Assembly: GCA_038380795.1 (NCBI GenBank)
Contig: CM076260.1
Coordinates: 34,568,634 to 34,632,633, forward strand
Reading direction: 5' to 3'
Length of the DNA: 64,000 bases
Origin: Pyrocephalus nanus
Lineage: Eukaryota; Chordata; Aves; Passeriformes; Tyrannidae
Position numbers and translations under genes: made by a program. Below, piece by piece: positions 20,467 through 34,706 of this stretch. A model generated the notes under the pieces. That model was not told the origin of the DNA. It saw only the letters and a program-made list of their open reading frames with translations, and did no database searches. Positions within the stretch are counted from its first letter, which is position 1. The number at the start of each line of letters is the position of its first letter.

Positions 20467-23400
20467 GCAATGGGTAATGGACTGTACACATAAGGGATTA
20501 TCAAATATGGATAAAGCAATATCACCTTTTTTTATAGTTTCAAAATAGTTATACCACTATTTGTAATAGTATAACCAGTGCTAAAGTACTCTGACCATTT
20601 CTGATGTCTATATTTAAAGAATTAAACATTAAAACCAATTGATTCTAACTAAATGCCTCATATTATGCAGAAGGCCAAACTAGTTTACAAAAATGTTTTC
20701 TGTCTTTATAAACTTGCAGTACATTGAACACGGCTAGAAGAATGCTTAAATAACATACAACTCCAAACATTCAATTGACACACTCAGCACTCTGTGGGAT
20801 GGCTGAAAGAACTTACAAAAGGTAGGTTTTGAATAGCAACCTGAAGGAAACAAAGAAAAGTTGAGTTGCAGATGTAACAGGGGAAGCTATTTTATATTAA
20901 AGGAGAAAAAAAAATCCTCTTAAGCAAAACATGAAAAAAATAGAAAGTAGCAGAGCTGTATAACTAAAGCAGAGATGAGGTAAAGCTGTATATAACCATG
21001 AAAGAATAAAAAATATTTTGGTATAATAAAGCCAATAAGAACATTTTCTCAAGAGGAAGTGTGAACAAAGCCCATGAGAGGAAGAAGAGTTTGGCAGCAA
21101 CATTTGGACTGCCTGGAAGGAAACCAGGTTTGCATCACAAAGGCCAGAAAGTACTGTAATCCACAAGGGAGATTATCCAAGACTATAAATGTTTTGAAAT
21201 CTATCCTAATAAAAGATAAACACAGAGAAGAACTATGCCCAGGGAAAGGCATCAGATTCATCTTACACATCCTAGCAAGATGGAGAGCACTGTCACTTCT
21301 GTGAGAGGCTGGGTGGGTTCTGTTTGAGTAGCACTGCCAGAGCAATTTAATTTTCCAGCTCCATGCTATTCAGCAGAAATTAAATATCAATAAACATAGG
21401 CAACACTATCAGTGCACATCAAACGTAAGATACCACAAACCAGAAAACATTATAAAAATGTGTGTGTTCAACCAAACTCCTTAGTTTGTGGGGAATGGTG
21501 ACCTGCTGCTCCTCAGATAGTATTCTTCCTTCTTTCTGCCCTTCCCAGGGCAGATATATCCAACAGTTAGAACATGGATTATAGCTTCCATACCATGTAT
21601 CATTGCAAGAGCATCAGAGATTCTCTAAAGGTAAAGGCACCAGGCAGTTTTGGGTCATGGCATAAAGTTTATTATTCCATATTAATGAGAAGCTTTTCCA
21701 ATCAGCTCTACGAGTGAAACTGAAGTTCAAGTTGCAGTTAATAAACATGTAATCTGCAGCAGTTGGCATCAGCAAGCTAAAGTAAATCATCATTTTTCAG
21801 AAGAAAACAGAAATTAATACAATTACAGGTGGGCTCCACAGGATTTACATAGTCACCTTTAAGAACATTTCTCCTAGACTTGAGATGGTTGGCCTGAAAA
21901 TGGAGCACTTCCCACTCAACTATTGCACGTTTTGCATCTCTCTAAGCACACATGACTTTCTGACCAGTCATGCCGATATTGCAAAACCAGATTGCAACTG
22001 TTTGGTTTTTCTCTTGATTTCACATGTGATGAACAACTCGGGTTATTCCAGACCAGGAAAGAAGTTGTTTCACAGGGAAAAAAACCCCAAAACATTCTTA
22101 GATCAATGACCACATAAAATCAGGTCAGAACTATATCACAAATTTTTAAAATAGCCTTGTACTAGAAGAAATTCCATATCATGAGTTTAAAGGGAAGAAA
22201 GAAAACAAAATGGAGAGAATACTTTTCTAAAGTACTGAACTGTTTACTGTTTTGAAAATATTAGCCAGAACTTAACGGACATTTTATTACTACAAATGAA
22301 ACGGATTTTTCTACAACTTTACTAATATGATTTATATAAGTCACAGCATTCAAAGCTCCACACAATGAGCAAAGCTTCAAAGACTAACGAAATGTCTTTT
22401 TATGGCTCTACAATATTCCAGAAGTCTCCACCACTACTAATATTTAAACAAAGTCAAGACTTTGTGTATTAATTTCAAAATCACTCCTAATGGGCTTTTT
22501 ACTTGGGAAAAATTGGAGGAATGTTTATAAACTTTGCCATAGAAGTGGAATACTCAAGCTCAATAAAATGGTATATTTATAAGAGTAATGTTTTTTCCAG
22601 AAGTCAACATAAAGAAGTAATAGCCACTCTTGCTTTCACTGCAGAAACAGAAGCTTTCTGAAATCCCAAGAGAAAAGGAAAGTATGAACATTGTATTTTA
22701 CATCGAAAAACTGGCAACGATTTCAGCTGACCTACACTGGACATATTATTACAGCCTGTGCTACTGGCTACAGTTACACTTTATCATCATGAATTTAACT
22801 TTCTTAAAAATTGCCTTTGAAGTAAGTTCAAACTTTTCAGTCCAAACTGTCTCACTGGTAAACTTATATTCGAATATTTATTAACAATGATTGGAAAAAA
22901 GGTTAATTGGAGACTTCATTAAGGTCCCCAAAGTGTTCTAATTCTATTTTAACAATTTAAACAGGTGGTTAGAGGTTCTAAATGGCTGCTCCTCAAATAT
23001 TTAAGATCCTGGGAATTATATCAGTGATCTTAAAAGAGCACTGTATAAAATTATAGCTCCTATAATTGGGGACTAAGTGACAAAAGGAAGTGGTTGCACA
23101 CTCCACAGAACTGTTTACAATCCTCTGCTAAGACAAATACTATCTATCCTTTTGACAGGATTATTTACACCTTCCTCAGGGAACCTCAGATGGTGTACCG
23201 AGTGGTCTCCTAATGCCTGGCACAGAGAAGTAAGAAGTTGATGTTCAGTGTATTATTTTAGATTACAGAGGCAGCACACTACTCAGATGAAATTTTTCTC
23301 CGATTTTATTTCAGACTGCTTAGAAAGTAACAATACATCTAAACTAGAATCCTTAGATACGGCTGTAGCATATAGACTTGTCAGAATATACGTGCATTTC

Positions 23401-25588
23401 AAATGAGCTGGCTCAGATACCATCTTTGGTTTATTGCAAAAGTAGGATGTACCAACTAGTTAAAAAGAGTATTTTTTTAGGTTGTTTCTAAATTTTATTT
23501 CTATGTATATTATTTGCTTTTTGCATATCACTCACTTATACCTTGGATTTATCAATATTAATCCAACAAAAAGTCTTGTATGTATTTTAGTGGACTTGGT
23601 AAATTGGTTTTTCAGAGGTGAGCTGCTGGAATTCTTACTGGATCCAATCATCATTGAAAATGCATTGAAACTAGACCAGGCCATATTGTTTTCGAAGGAC
23701 TGCAGGGAATTATGAAGGAAAAAGGTTTTTACTAATTCCAGATACTCTTATTTTAGTGTTTGACACAAAAACTTTCTGTTAATTGTAGGTACTGGTAAAT
23801 TCTTTGACTAAGTATTCAAAGTTATTAATACATATGTATTCCAAAGACTTCAGAAAATTTAATTGTTTTAATTTGTATGCTCAGGACACCTTGCCTAAAA
23901 ATATATACATCTTGGTTACTTCAGTAAGTTTAAATCCCAGGTTCATGATTTATTGATGAGAGATCCATCTGCCTTTTAAGATTAGTTAATATTCCTTTTC
24001 ATTAGCCAGTATCTGACTTATGGTCTTTGTTGTCTCATAAGTATTGAAATGTTCACATCCATGGTTAGAATTAATTGGTCTACTTGAGTACTCATTATTT
24101 GAGTGTGTTATATGCACAACAGTGTAGCACCTACTGAGAGGGCTCATATTGGAGCAGTTTAAGAATACCAGTTAATACAACTTTACTCTTTTTTAGGGTT
24201 ACTTATTCACAAAACTATAGAGTTGGATTCTACAGACTCCTAAGGCCACCTTGAATCCCAAAAAATAGCATCTTAAACCACAGAAGAAATCTTTTGCTCT
24301 GCAAGTTGCTTGCATAGATGAATCATCTTGTTACCTCATGCCAGCCAGAAACTTCTGAGAAAGGAAAGGGTATATAATAGCTTTTGCAGAAAAAACAAGT
24401 GTGTGTGGGCAAAATATGGCAAAGTATTTTACAGTATTTTACACCTGTGCAATGTTTACAGTATGTAATCAAAGCCATAACAAAGAAAACCAAAATAAGA
24501 GTTTGTTTTTTTCTTTCTGTTATGCCTCCTTGAGAATAAACAAGGTCAGCTTGAGCTTCCTTAGCATGGCAATAACTATTACTACATAGCATAAAGCAAA
24601 GCTTTTAAATTGTCTGTGTACTTTCTACGACCATGAGTTTTCTGAAAGAAGCCTGAAAATGTATTCAAGGTAATAGATTACATGGGCTAAAACAGTGTAA
24701 AAGGATAATTACGCTTATTCTATAATAATAATATTATCTGTTTCTTTCAACAATCTGTCTGAAAGCTATTTTCCCTGTCACCTAATACACATGACCTTTT
24801 TAAAGGCTATCAACCCATCATGTGTTTAGTTGATGCCAAGCACAGAACACTCACAAAAGCACTGTATGACCCAACACTCCAGTGGGTGGCTGTAACTGAG
24901 TGAACCTGCTCACCCTAATCTATCTTCAGCAGTAACACTGGATAACTCTCAAAATATTTATTTTTTTGCAGAAATGTGGGGAGGAAGTAGAAGGAAGTTA
25001 TTACAACCATATTTCTTCCAGTCATGCAGAAGCAAATGCACATATGAACATGTTACCCTTTTGGGAAGAAATTTTTATATAGGGAAAAGTCTTATGAGGA
25101 AATGCAGGTTAATAGATTGAATAACACTTCAAACTTATAAAGTATCAAAAGATATCTAAATGTGCATGCTAAACATTCACTGTGGCATCTGAGGTGGCTC
25201 CCAGAATCTGTCCCTCACCTGGTGGTTGTAGTTCAGTGGATGCATACAATCCATAAAATACTGATTATAATCAGAATTATGCTATCAAATGCTGTCCCTC
25301 TTACATAAACTGTCATGTACTATCAAAGAATCTCATCTGGACTCCCTTAACAAAAATTTGATTTCTGATAATTTTTTTTTTTCTTGCACAAGATAGCTTA
25401 GAGCTTGGCATCTATTTATCTCCTTGGTCCTCAGCCTTCAAATTCCACCTTTGCAGGATAAATACAGAGTTAAACCCTGGTTTGATTAATGTTTATATTT
25501 TTGGTTAGGTTTTAATGGCTAAAAATATAAATAGGGTCTATGATTAAATAATAAAATTTGTTCACACTGGCAGGATCATCTGTATATT

Positions 25589-25610
25589 AAAAATAAATAA
25601 ATAAATAAAT
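25589..25610. repeat. (AAAT)n microsatellite
   Basis: About five copies of the tetramer AAAT/ATAA in uninterrupted register. Confidence 0.92.
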
Positions 25611-26435
25611 AGAAAGTAAATAGCAAATGTCTGTACTCACTGCCAATAAACAAATAAACCCAAATTGTTTCTGAATCTTATATCATATTGAATCATGTGC
25701 TCAAGCAATGCAAAAGGTAATGAAAAAAACACTGCTTCCACTTCAAGAAGCTATGGAAGACAAGGATGATTTAAAAATAAGAAGAGCTCAAGAGAGAGTA
25801 AGTGTTACACTTTGAAACTGTTTATTTACTTAACTGTACATTGCATTGCAACATTGCTGCTAATAGATTGAAAGGAAAACTTCTGTAGTAGCAAATGGTC
25901 AGGAATATCACACTGTTCATCTATCCTACTATTAAATACCTTTTATTTTCATAATTTATTTTTTTGGGCAACAATAATCAGCAAAAATTACGATTTATGT
26001 GATTTATACTAATGAAAGTGATTAATTGTAAAATGTGTTTTTCACAAGCTCTGGGAAAGCTGCCATCTGACTCTAATCACTTTGTGAAAGGATTACATGG
26101 AGAATGCTGCTGGTATGGGATTGCACCACTGTTGAACATCCTCCTTAAGGATTCTGGAGGAAACTCCTCCAAATTTCAGGAAAATTTCTTCTCACAAAGA
26201 AACCCAGCCAATTTCTTTTTGTTTTCATTTGTCTCAGGGCTCTGACAGGCAACAATAAACTGAACTCAGCTGAAAATTAGGATCAGATGGTGAACTGAGA
26301 TTAGTTCTGTAAACTTCTCACAATTTGACAAAGATAGCAGAAAAAAAGTCACTCCTCCTTCTACATCTCCCTCCTATATGATTTAGGAAGCTAGATCATC
26401 TGGACCAAGACATTAGCTACTGTGATCAGGGGATT

Positions 26436-26453
26436 TTGTTGTTGTTGTTGTTG
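26436..26453. repeat. (TTG)6 microsatellite
   Basis: Six perfect TTG units. Confidence 0.93.
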
Positions 26454-26808
26454 AATTTGTTTAGTTTTTCATCCAAATGCTCATAAGACATTGACACAGG
26501 ACTGGATTTTTGGTCAGGAAACACATATCCATTACACTACTTCCCTCCCCCACTTCCCTGAAGAAGGCCAGGAAAGATGTACAATAACTGTAGTTGTCTG
26601 AAAAGTCTCTTCCCTAGAGATGGGAATAATGAGCTCTTGGAAATGCTTAAAGTCTACTAAATAAGAAAAGCATCTAGCAGTGATCTGGTAAAACAGTTTT
26701 AAAGCCATGAGATTCCACTCAATATCTCCAGTGCTATTATTTTTAACTGAAAAACTAGGACTACAGCCAATTTTATACTTCTGGAATTATTGTTGTTCTA
26801 TAAATTGA

Positions 26809-26834
26809 GCACATATATACACACACATATGTAT
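26809..26834. repeat. Alternating purine-pyrimidine (CA/TA) tract
   Basis: Twenty-six bases of unbroken purine-pyrimidine alternation, mixing CA and TA steps. Confidence 0.85.
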
Positions 26835-28004
26835 CTTCTAAGACATCTACATTTCCTGGCATTCAGTGTAGACAGCTAGTGCTTTAAATCTTCACAAAAT
26901 TCATCTAAATAGTCAAGTCCCCACCCATCTCTAAATATTTGAAGTATAGATGGGTCCAAAATGATTTCTTTCAGTTCCTTTCCCTTTGTTGGAGCCATTA
27001 AAAAATAACACAAAAGCATATTAAGATTTTGCAAATTTATAAATATTATATAATTTCTGGGATAACAACTCAGAAGAGTGAGAAGAGACTGTCTCTAGGG
27101 ATTCCTCCAAGAATCTCTTGGTTGGAAGCACGGATACTTTTGTGAAGATAGTTACAACATTTAAATACAGAGAGGCACGCTCAGCTTATGCAGTCCAAGT
27201 CATTGTACAATGGCTATGACATAAAAGCCACTGCGTAGCATAAAGACTAACAACCCACACACAGAGAAACACTACATATAACAGTCCTGGATGCCCATTT
27301 GTCAACTTTGAGATGTTATTTCTTAACCTTCAAGCGTCAATAGAGGCTAGAAGCTCACAAAAGCTATCTTGCACTAAACACATTCCCAGAGTTCAGCTAT
27401 TAAATGTAGCACTCGGAAGCTAAACTTTTTCAAAGCTTGGCTTGAGTCTCCAGCAAAAATTCTAGAAGACTTCTTAAGTCATGAGCAATAATGCCATGAC
27501 CTGAGCTCCAAAGGAATCTCCTCTCTGTGCGAACAAGTGACATTGGGGCTTTCACTATGTCCTACAAAAATCCCCTCATTAGCTCTCAGCTTTCATCTGT
27601 AGTCCAAAAAAAATCTCTACTGCCCTTTTGGTAGCTTCAAAGTGCTTTAAAGACCTTCCTAATAGACCAAAGTGGTTTTAAGATGCTGGACTCCCACATT
27701 TTTCCTAATTTTCTTGCAGTGTTTGCTTGGTAGAATTTGAACACAGATCCAGTAAGTGTTGCTGTACAGGACAGCCTTATCTTTATTCCAAGAGACAGAC
27801 AACTTGTTCTCCTAGAAGTACAGGGTATGCTCTCATCAGGACTATCTGTAACGTACCCAATGTCTGAAAAAAAACAACAATTTTTCAAACTGCAACACCA
27901 CAAACAAACCACAGAATTCATATTTACATCAACACCGAGGACTCTTCACCATATTGTATGACCCAACGTGAAAAGTACGTACTTCTTTCGACAATGCCAA
28001 AGCT

Positions 28005-28130
28005 CACAGAGAATAGAGAAGTTGAAAGGGACCTACAATCATCTACTCTAACTGGCCACCTCAGGGCTGACCAAAAGTCAAAGCCTACTATTAAGGCCAT
28101 TGCCCAAATGCCTCTTAAACAGTTACATAA
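28005..28130 (-). mobile_element. CR1 LINE, degenerate 3' fragment
   Basis: Minus-oriented and diverged. Recognisable CR1 blocks are the cacagagaatagagaagttg start, ggccacctcagggctgacca, and attaaggccattgcccaaat followed by gcctcttaaac. This matches a CR1 subfamily different from the copy at 8909. Confidence 0.8.
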
Positions 28131-28408
28131 TGTGTTGCTCTCTGGTCCAAGAGACTGCTAGAAAATAACAAGAAGCTTGTTAGTGCAAAAAAAAAAGGCT
28201 GTGAAAAGTGTAATGTTTAGCTGGATCCCTTTAAACACGTTCTCTGCATGTTATTATTTGACCAGAGCAGACCTAACTGGAAGAGACTTAGCAAGCTGTG
28301 AAATAGGGAGCTGCACGCCCAGCATTAAGCCACATGGTTGTTACACAGGGAAAACAGGTGGGGTCCATCAGTGAAAAGGAGCAGCTACACATAAAGAAAG
28401 AAAAAAGT

Positions 28409-28414
28409 CACGTG
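28409..28414. promoter_or_regulatory. Canonical E-box CACGTG (candidate)
   Basis: The palindrome CACGTG sits in the context GTCACGTGG, a good match to the preferred site of USF/MITF-type bHLH-zip factors. It lies deep in the 35 kb intron. A single six-base match is weak evidence of function. Confidence 0.25.
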
Positions 28415-30121
28415 GAGCAAATCCGATTTTCTCAAATACATTCCCACCTATTTGCAGCAAAACACACTGATAATGACCGCTTGCTTTTGATCATAATTTT
28501 ATGTTGCAGCATTAGTGTTCAAGTAATATTATATATTAGCTACAGAAACAGCCCCCAAGTTTTCACTTCTTATTTTTGTTTAGTCGTAGGGTATGTGACT
28601 ACAAATATTTTGAAACTCGGTATGATAGATTTGGAATTATGCCAAACAAAATTAATAGTAGTATAGGAGCAGTCATTGAGACAGTAGGATACGTTGCAAA
28701 AGTCCTAAGTCTGTATTCACCACACAGTCTTTTTTTTTGGATATTTTGCAGAGTTTAAATCATAAACAGATGTTTGTGGAAAGAAACTGTCTCCTCTTTC
28801 TTACATACAATGTATTAATCACTCTAAAATAAGACAATAAAGATAGTATCTTGCTGAGTCCTTTGTACATAGCAAGGTTGCTAAATACTTAATTTACATC
28901 CTCTGGGGACAAAGGTCAAGAAGCAAAATTTGAGATGCTTCAGGGATCCACAAGAACAGTTCTAAAAACTATTCAAACACTTGTATTCTGGAAGCTGACT
29001 AAAGGATGTGGTGCCCCACCACACTGGAAGGTAGCAGACAACAGAATCTCTGCCTTCAAGGGTTATGGTTCCAAAGAAAAGAAACCATCCCGCACCTTTC
29101 CTGAGACTGAATATACAAACAAATTAGCTTGAGAAAGAATGAACACAATTTAGTTACATTAAGACATTCCTTCCTTATTTTTGTAGGGACAGTGATAGCA
29201 AGGAAGTAGTAATGAAGCTGAAAAGTGGTAGTTGTTGCTTATCATGTGCTTGTCCCTTAATAAGGTACTGGGAAGTGTGAAAACTGTGGTGTGCTATGAC
29301 AGAACCAGCCAAGGAACCAAGGCTGTGGGACATACAACTGCCAGCTGGAGCACAGCAGAGACAAGCAGAAGTTAAGAGATCATGAAATGAATTAGATTAT
29401 CAAACTAATATATTTAGAAAACCTCATACTTAGAATTACAAATCAACAACTCAGGAGGATATAAAAGAGGGAACAGCTGTGACATAGAAGGATTGGAGAT
29501 AATTACAGGTGGGAACAAAAATGGCTAAGAACACAGGTAGGATTACAATTGAACAAACCTCTCCACAGAGAAGTGGGCAATAAAGAGGGAAGCAGAGTTG
29601 GAATTTACAAAAGTCAATCGGGAAGAAAAGGCAACAGGATGAGATACCACTAGTAGAAGGCAGCTGTTGGAGGTAAAGAGACAAAAATATAAAGAGCCAA
29701 AAAATGTGGAATGAGTGAGTCAATGAGGAAATGCAGACTATTATTAAATCCAAGCAAGCAAGCTTTTCAGAACCCTTAGGTCTGATTTCCACACTAACTT
29801 AAAGCTCAGGCACTGCTCAGACTGCACATTATTTTGTGCTCACCAGCTGAGGGTTCATTTTCTCATTTACCAATGAGGTAGGGCGCGGTTGTGCTAAGCA
29901 AAAAGCATCCAAGCCACATCACACCAGACAAGGTTATTGTCTTTAAAAGCTTCTACCAATGCCCCACCAAGGATGGAAAAAAAAATAAGCAGATCACGAA
30001 TAATTATGCCACGACATTGGAAACTTAACTGATGTCTATACCATATTAAGAGAAAAAATGTGTCATTCTGCCATCAGCTGCTTTATCAGGAGTGCTTGAA
30101 TCCATAAAATCTGGCAAATTA

Positions 30122-30203
30122 GGTTTTTGTTTGTTAGTTATTTTAGTTGGTTTTTGTTTGTATTTTTGTTGGGTTTTTTTTCTGGTTGGTTGGTTGGTTG
30201 GTT
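30122..30203. repeat. T/G-rich tract with (GGTT)5
   Basis: A T/G-rich stretch on the plus strand, ending in five perfect GGTT units at 30184-30203. Confidence 0.9.
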
Positions 30204-32254
30204 CTTATTTCACAGCATTGCTGTGATAGAAGTTGCAGTAATTTAGTAGTGGTGTAGTTCACTCACTCCTAATGGTTCTTACAGTCAGGAACCTCAGCTA
30301 CCACTTTAAAGCCACAAAGTATAACCCATTGGTGGTCTCACACAGCACACATAAAAGCAAACCATATAAAAAGAAGATATCAGATGTTTCCCAGTAGAGA
30401 CCATCGCCTCTTGCATCCTCCTTCTGAGGATGTAACAGCCATGCCTGCATTAACAGTTTCAAAGTGACACTTCTGAGCAGCAAAACACTGGACTTTATTA
30501 CCTAATAACTAAATAAGGAGAAACAAACTTTACCCTTGTTAAAAATGAGGGAACATAGGTTCCTGTAAATGTCACATTTAAACAAAATCTTCATCCACAG
30601 GCACAATCTGTGCATCAGGCGCTATAAATGAAAAGTGTCCGTAGCATGGATGGTAGTTAAATTCATGATTACTATAAAATGCATAACATTTCAAAATAAC
30701 AAAAGCAATCTAAGCCAAGTCTATTTTGGTACCATCAGCACTGCTCAAAACTTCAAAATTAGTTAATAGCACAGCCTTGCCTTTAACTGACAGGTGAGTA
30801 GCATACTAGCATTTGTTTTCTGCCCCTACTTCTAAAAGTTAGTTTCTTTTATTTTAGAAACATCTTACTACAAAAAGCTGCCTAAAATTAAAACCATTTT
30901 CTTTTTGAGTGAAAATAATTACAATAAAAATGGAATTGCTTTCCATTTCAGCCATTCTGGTCCAAAGGAGATATTTATTATTGATTTTATATAAACAGAT
31001 GACTCAGCTTCTTTGGACTATACATCCACATTTGACCTCTAAAACTAGACACAAGAGTAGGGTTTGATGCCCTTTCTAAAAGACACTTTTCTCTTTGTGA
31101 AGAAGTAAAAGTTTGCCTTGTTCATTTCTCTTAGAAAGACTAAAGTTCTAAGGTCATTTCTGTAACCCAGAAGAAGAAATGCAATAGAAAGCACCTGAAC
31201 AGCCTGAGCAGTTTAATTAACACGCATTTTCAGGTTTTATCTTATACAACTGAGCATTTTAAAAAAGTCTCTTAAAACTCAGATAAAACTCATATTTATC
31301 ACCTTGCTTGGTTTACATCAGTGCAGTTCAGTCCTATACCTGAAATCACCATTAAAACACCTACAGGCGAAAAAATCATTTCAATGACTCAAATAAGGCA
31401 CAGAACTTTACTTAAAGCCTCCGTGACTGGTAACGCTAAAAAAAAACCACCCAAAAGTTACTTAGGTGAATTCCCAATTTTTTCCAATCACAGTAGGATT
31501 TCTAACAAAGAAGGCAAGGTGACAAAAATGAGAACATTCAAAAACTGCAGCAGTACTTACTGAAGCTGAAACTAGTTTAGAGGATTTCTTTGGAGCACAG
31601 ACCATGTTCTTTGCCAAAAATCTGCTTTGTCCCATGTTCTGTTAAGTGGTTCTTTGACACTGCCTTTGCTTTTTAAGCTAAACCTGCTGCCAACAAGCCT
31701 CCACTGAGAAAACACTCATCCTTCTCAACTGTTTACATTCATATTAGCTCCTTGTTCTTGACCACCTGGCCTCTTGCTCCCAAACACAGAGTAAAAAAAT
31801 CTGGTTTAGCATCTTATTCAAAGTATGCCTTGCAGATACTTGGGCTGCAGGAAATAGGCAATTCCTTGTCTTCTGCTCTCAGGTTTTCTCCATAACATGG
31901 TGTTATAGCTGCTGCAATTACAAAGTCTGTTATTCTGATATTTTGTAAGACAACCAAAGCCTAGAGGAGCAGGATGATGGCTACCACATATCCTGTGGAA
32001 GAAGAGGTTTTCTGAATATTTGCACAAGGCACCTTGAATTCAATGAGGGTGTCCAAAAGCTGACTGTAGTACAAGAGATGGCAGAAAGTTTTACCAGAGA
32101 TGTAACTTGAAAATGGTGATAGTTGTTCTGAAAAACATTTGAATAGCAATCAACCTTCTTACCTAGCTTTTTTGTTGAAACAAACTTAGGAGATACAGCA
32201 TCCAGGGATCTCCATGCAAGCAAATAATTAAGCCAAGCTCTTGAGAAGCGGATT

Positions 32255-32420
32255 TGAAAAGGGTGGTAGTGTGCTGGAACAGGTTGTCCAGAGAAGTTGT
32301 GAATGCCCCATTTCTGGTTGAATGGGGCTCTAAGCAACCTGGTCTAGTGTGTAGTGCCCATAGTAGGAAGGTTGGAGCAAGATGGTCTTTAAGGTCCCTT
32401 GCAACCCAAAACATTCTTTG
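32255..32420 (+). mobile_element. CR1 LINE, 3' end fragment with internal deletion
   Basis: Plus-oriented. The blocks ctggaacaggttgtccagag, gaatgccccatttctgg, tgaatggggctctaagcaac and tctttaaggtcccttgcaac are in CR1 order. Compared with CR1 copies as I know them, about 20 bases are missing between the second and third blocks. The attct tail is nearly absent. Confidence 0.88.
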
Positions 32421-34690
32421 GTAGGTATCAAAGACTAGAATTTTTTTTATTAAATAACTGTAACAGGAATATTGTTGAATATAACTTCAGGACAAAGTAT
32501 GGAAATTCCTTTTCTGTGATTAAAAAAAAGTCTCTTGGAAGTCTACAAAAAAGCCAAAAAAGGGTTTTCTGGAGAATTGGGCAAACAAAATTATTTTAAG
32601 CAAACCTCTTTTTTATGTACTGTAATGTTTCTATTCTTTATGTACAACAATTAGAGTGTTTCCATAATATTTAATATATAATTTAAAGTAAACCAAGTAA
32701 ATATGCTGCAGCATATTTTATTATTGATCAAAACCACTAAATTTTCATAATTTATTAAACCTTGTGTTTAATAGCATGGGAAAAAAGAACTAATATGAAG
32801 TAATACGGACTCATATTTAGCTCTACACAAACCCTATGAATATTTATTAAACATGAAAAATGCATCCAGACCAAATGAACTCGGCCCCATGTCTAAATCA
32901 AAGGCCTTAAGAATGCACTGTTCACTGCAGCCTTGTGTTTGACTTCTATTAACGGTATGACCTAGATTTAATTTTATTGTTGGCACCCCTGCTGAAAACG
33001 TAGTTCTTATTAAGAAAAAAACCCAACACATAAATCCCACACTGCAGACAAATCACCCATAACAAGACCAAAGCCACGTAGCCTGCCTCTTCCTGCCTCC
33101 AGAGCTGTTTTCCTTCCTGTGCCTAAGGCCAATCTCGAAGCAGACCTGTCTATGGAGCTCAGAAGAGAAGGCATCTGGGACAAAAGCACAGCGGTGCCAG
33201 CTCTTATGCCCAGAGACACAACGCTCAGGAGCTGCCTGCTCAGATGGAGATGTCTGCTAATGCATTCAAACAGCACAGCTGCAAGGGGCTGATTAAGTCA
33301 GGTAGAAAGCCAGTTGAAAATCCACAGTTGTATGCAATGCAACGCTATTTCCTCCCTGATTATTTTTTGCAAATAAATCACTTGAGTGTCTTTCTGATGT
33401 GGGCCTGCAGAGTTTGAAGATGGTGCTGCAATTAGGTGAGGATGTGCAACTGAATCTGACATCAAGATCATACCCAGTGTTCCTCATGTATATTAGTTCA
33501 AAAACGGCCGTCATGCAACAATCGGCACATGCTGGCATTTTAGCTAAGAGCAACAGATGAGCAGCTGGTTCCCATTTTGAAATCTGATTTGGAAAATATA
33601 CAAAACCAGCTGCACTCACTTCTCTTATCCTGAAAATATCATTCTTGAAAAATATTTTCCATATATAATCTACAGCTTCTATACTTTTCTGACAAAGAAA
33701 ACAAACCCTAACTGTGTAGTCTGGCTTAAGCTGAAAAATCATAGTTTTAGTTCAAATTTAGAATCATTAACAAATTTAACACAGCACTTTGTAACTGTTA
33801 TGGTATTCTTAAATCAGCTGGTATAAATGTGAAGGGTGAATGATTTAACTAGCATTTTTCCCCACTATAAAACAGTAGAATCACTGTTGTCCCACAGCTG
33901 AGGAAATGTACTATTCCAGAAGTCAAACACCTGCTCAGATCATAATCAATTCTTCAGAAGAAAAGACTAATCAAAGACTTCTAATAAAAACTTGATATTG
34001 TAAAAAGATCTCTAAATGTCTGGACCATTATGTCTGGCCAGAGAAATGGACTCCATAGGTTTTCAGATGACTCCAGGGCTGACAAATGCAAAACCTCTAA
34101 CAAGGCAGGCTTTCTATTCTGAAGCTACTGAAAAAGGCTAAAAAAAAAATAAATTATATAAAAAAAATCATTTTAATGGTGCAGGACCAGAGTATATGTA
34201 AGAAAGTGGACTTAAATATTATTGATAATTTTGGAGATTCTCACAGTTGGTTAAACCATGTGAGATACAAGATTACTGTGAGAACTGTAGTATTTCACAG
34301 ACTTGCACAAGTGTTTTCTAAGTATGGAACCACAAACTCAGATGACATGTAGGCAAAAAATAAGCTGATTAAATATTTTCAAAGCTTGTAAAGAACCTGA
34401 CATAAACACAATATAAGTTTAATTTTTTGTGACAGCTAATGGTTTATTAAAAGAGCAGGTTTTTTTCCTGCATTTTTTCCTCAATGTGCTTTCAGATTTG
34501 AAGACTTCTGATATTAGTAACTGTCATAACAGTTTATCTAACTGTTAGACTCAAATAAGCTTGTTCCCATTCATATGTTCTGTTAAAGGAAAAATAACTC
34601 CTGGGCATGTTTTCTAGATCAGAGCTCCATCCTGAGAAAGAGCAATGGTTCCAAATATCTATTCCATCAAGGTCTTTTAAAGCAGGGAAA

Positions 34691-34706
34691 GGGAGGGGGG
34701 GGGCGG
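34691..34706. repeat. G-rich run (G3-A-G9-C-G2)
   Basis: Nine consecutive G at 34695-34703 within a short G-rich stretch. There are too few separate G triplets for a standard four-tract quadruplex without bulges. Confidence 0.85.

Noticed and set aside
24205..24280. CR1-like start (cacaaaactatagagttgga)
   Set aside because: Similarity ends after about 20 bases and the following CR1 blocks are absent.
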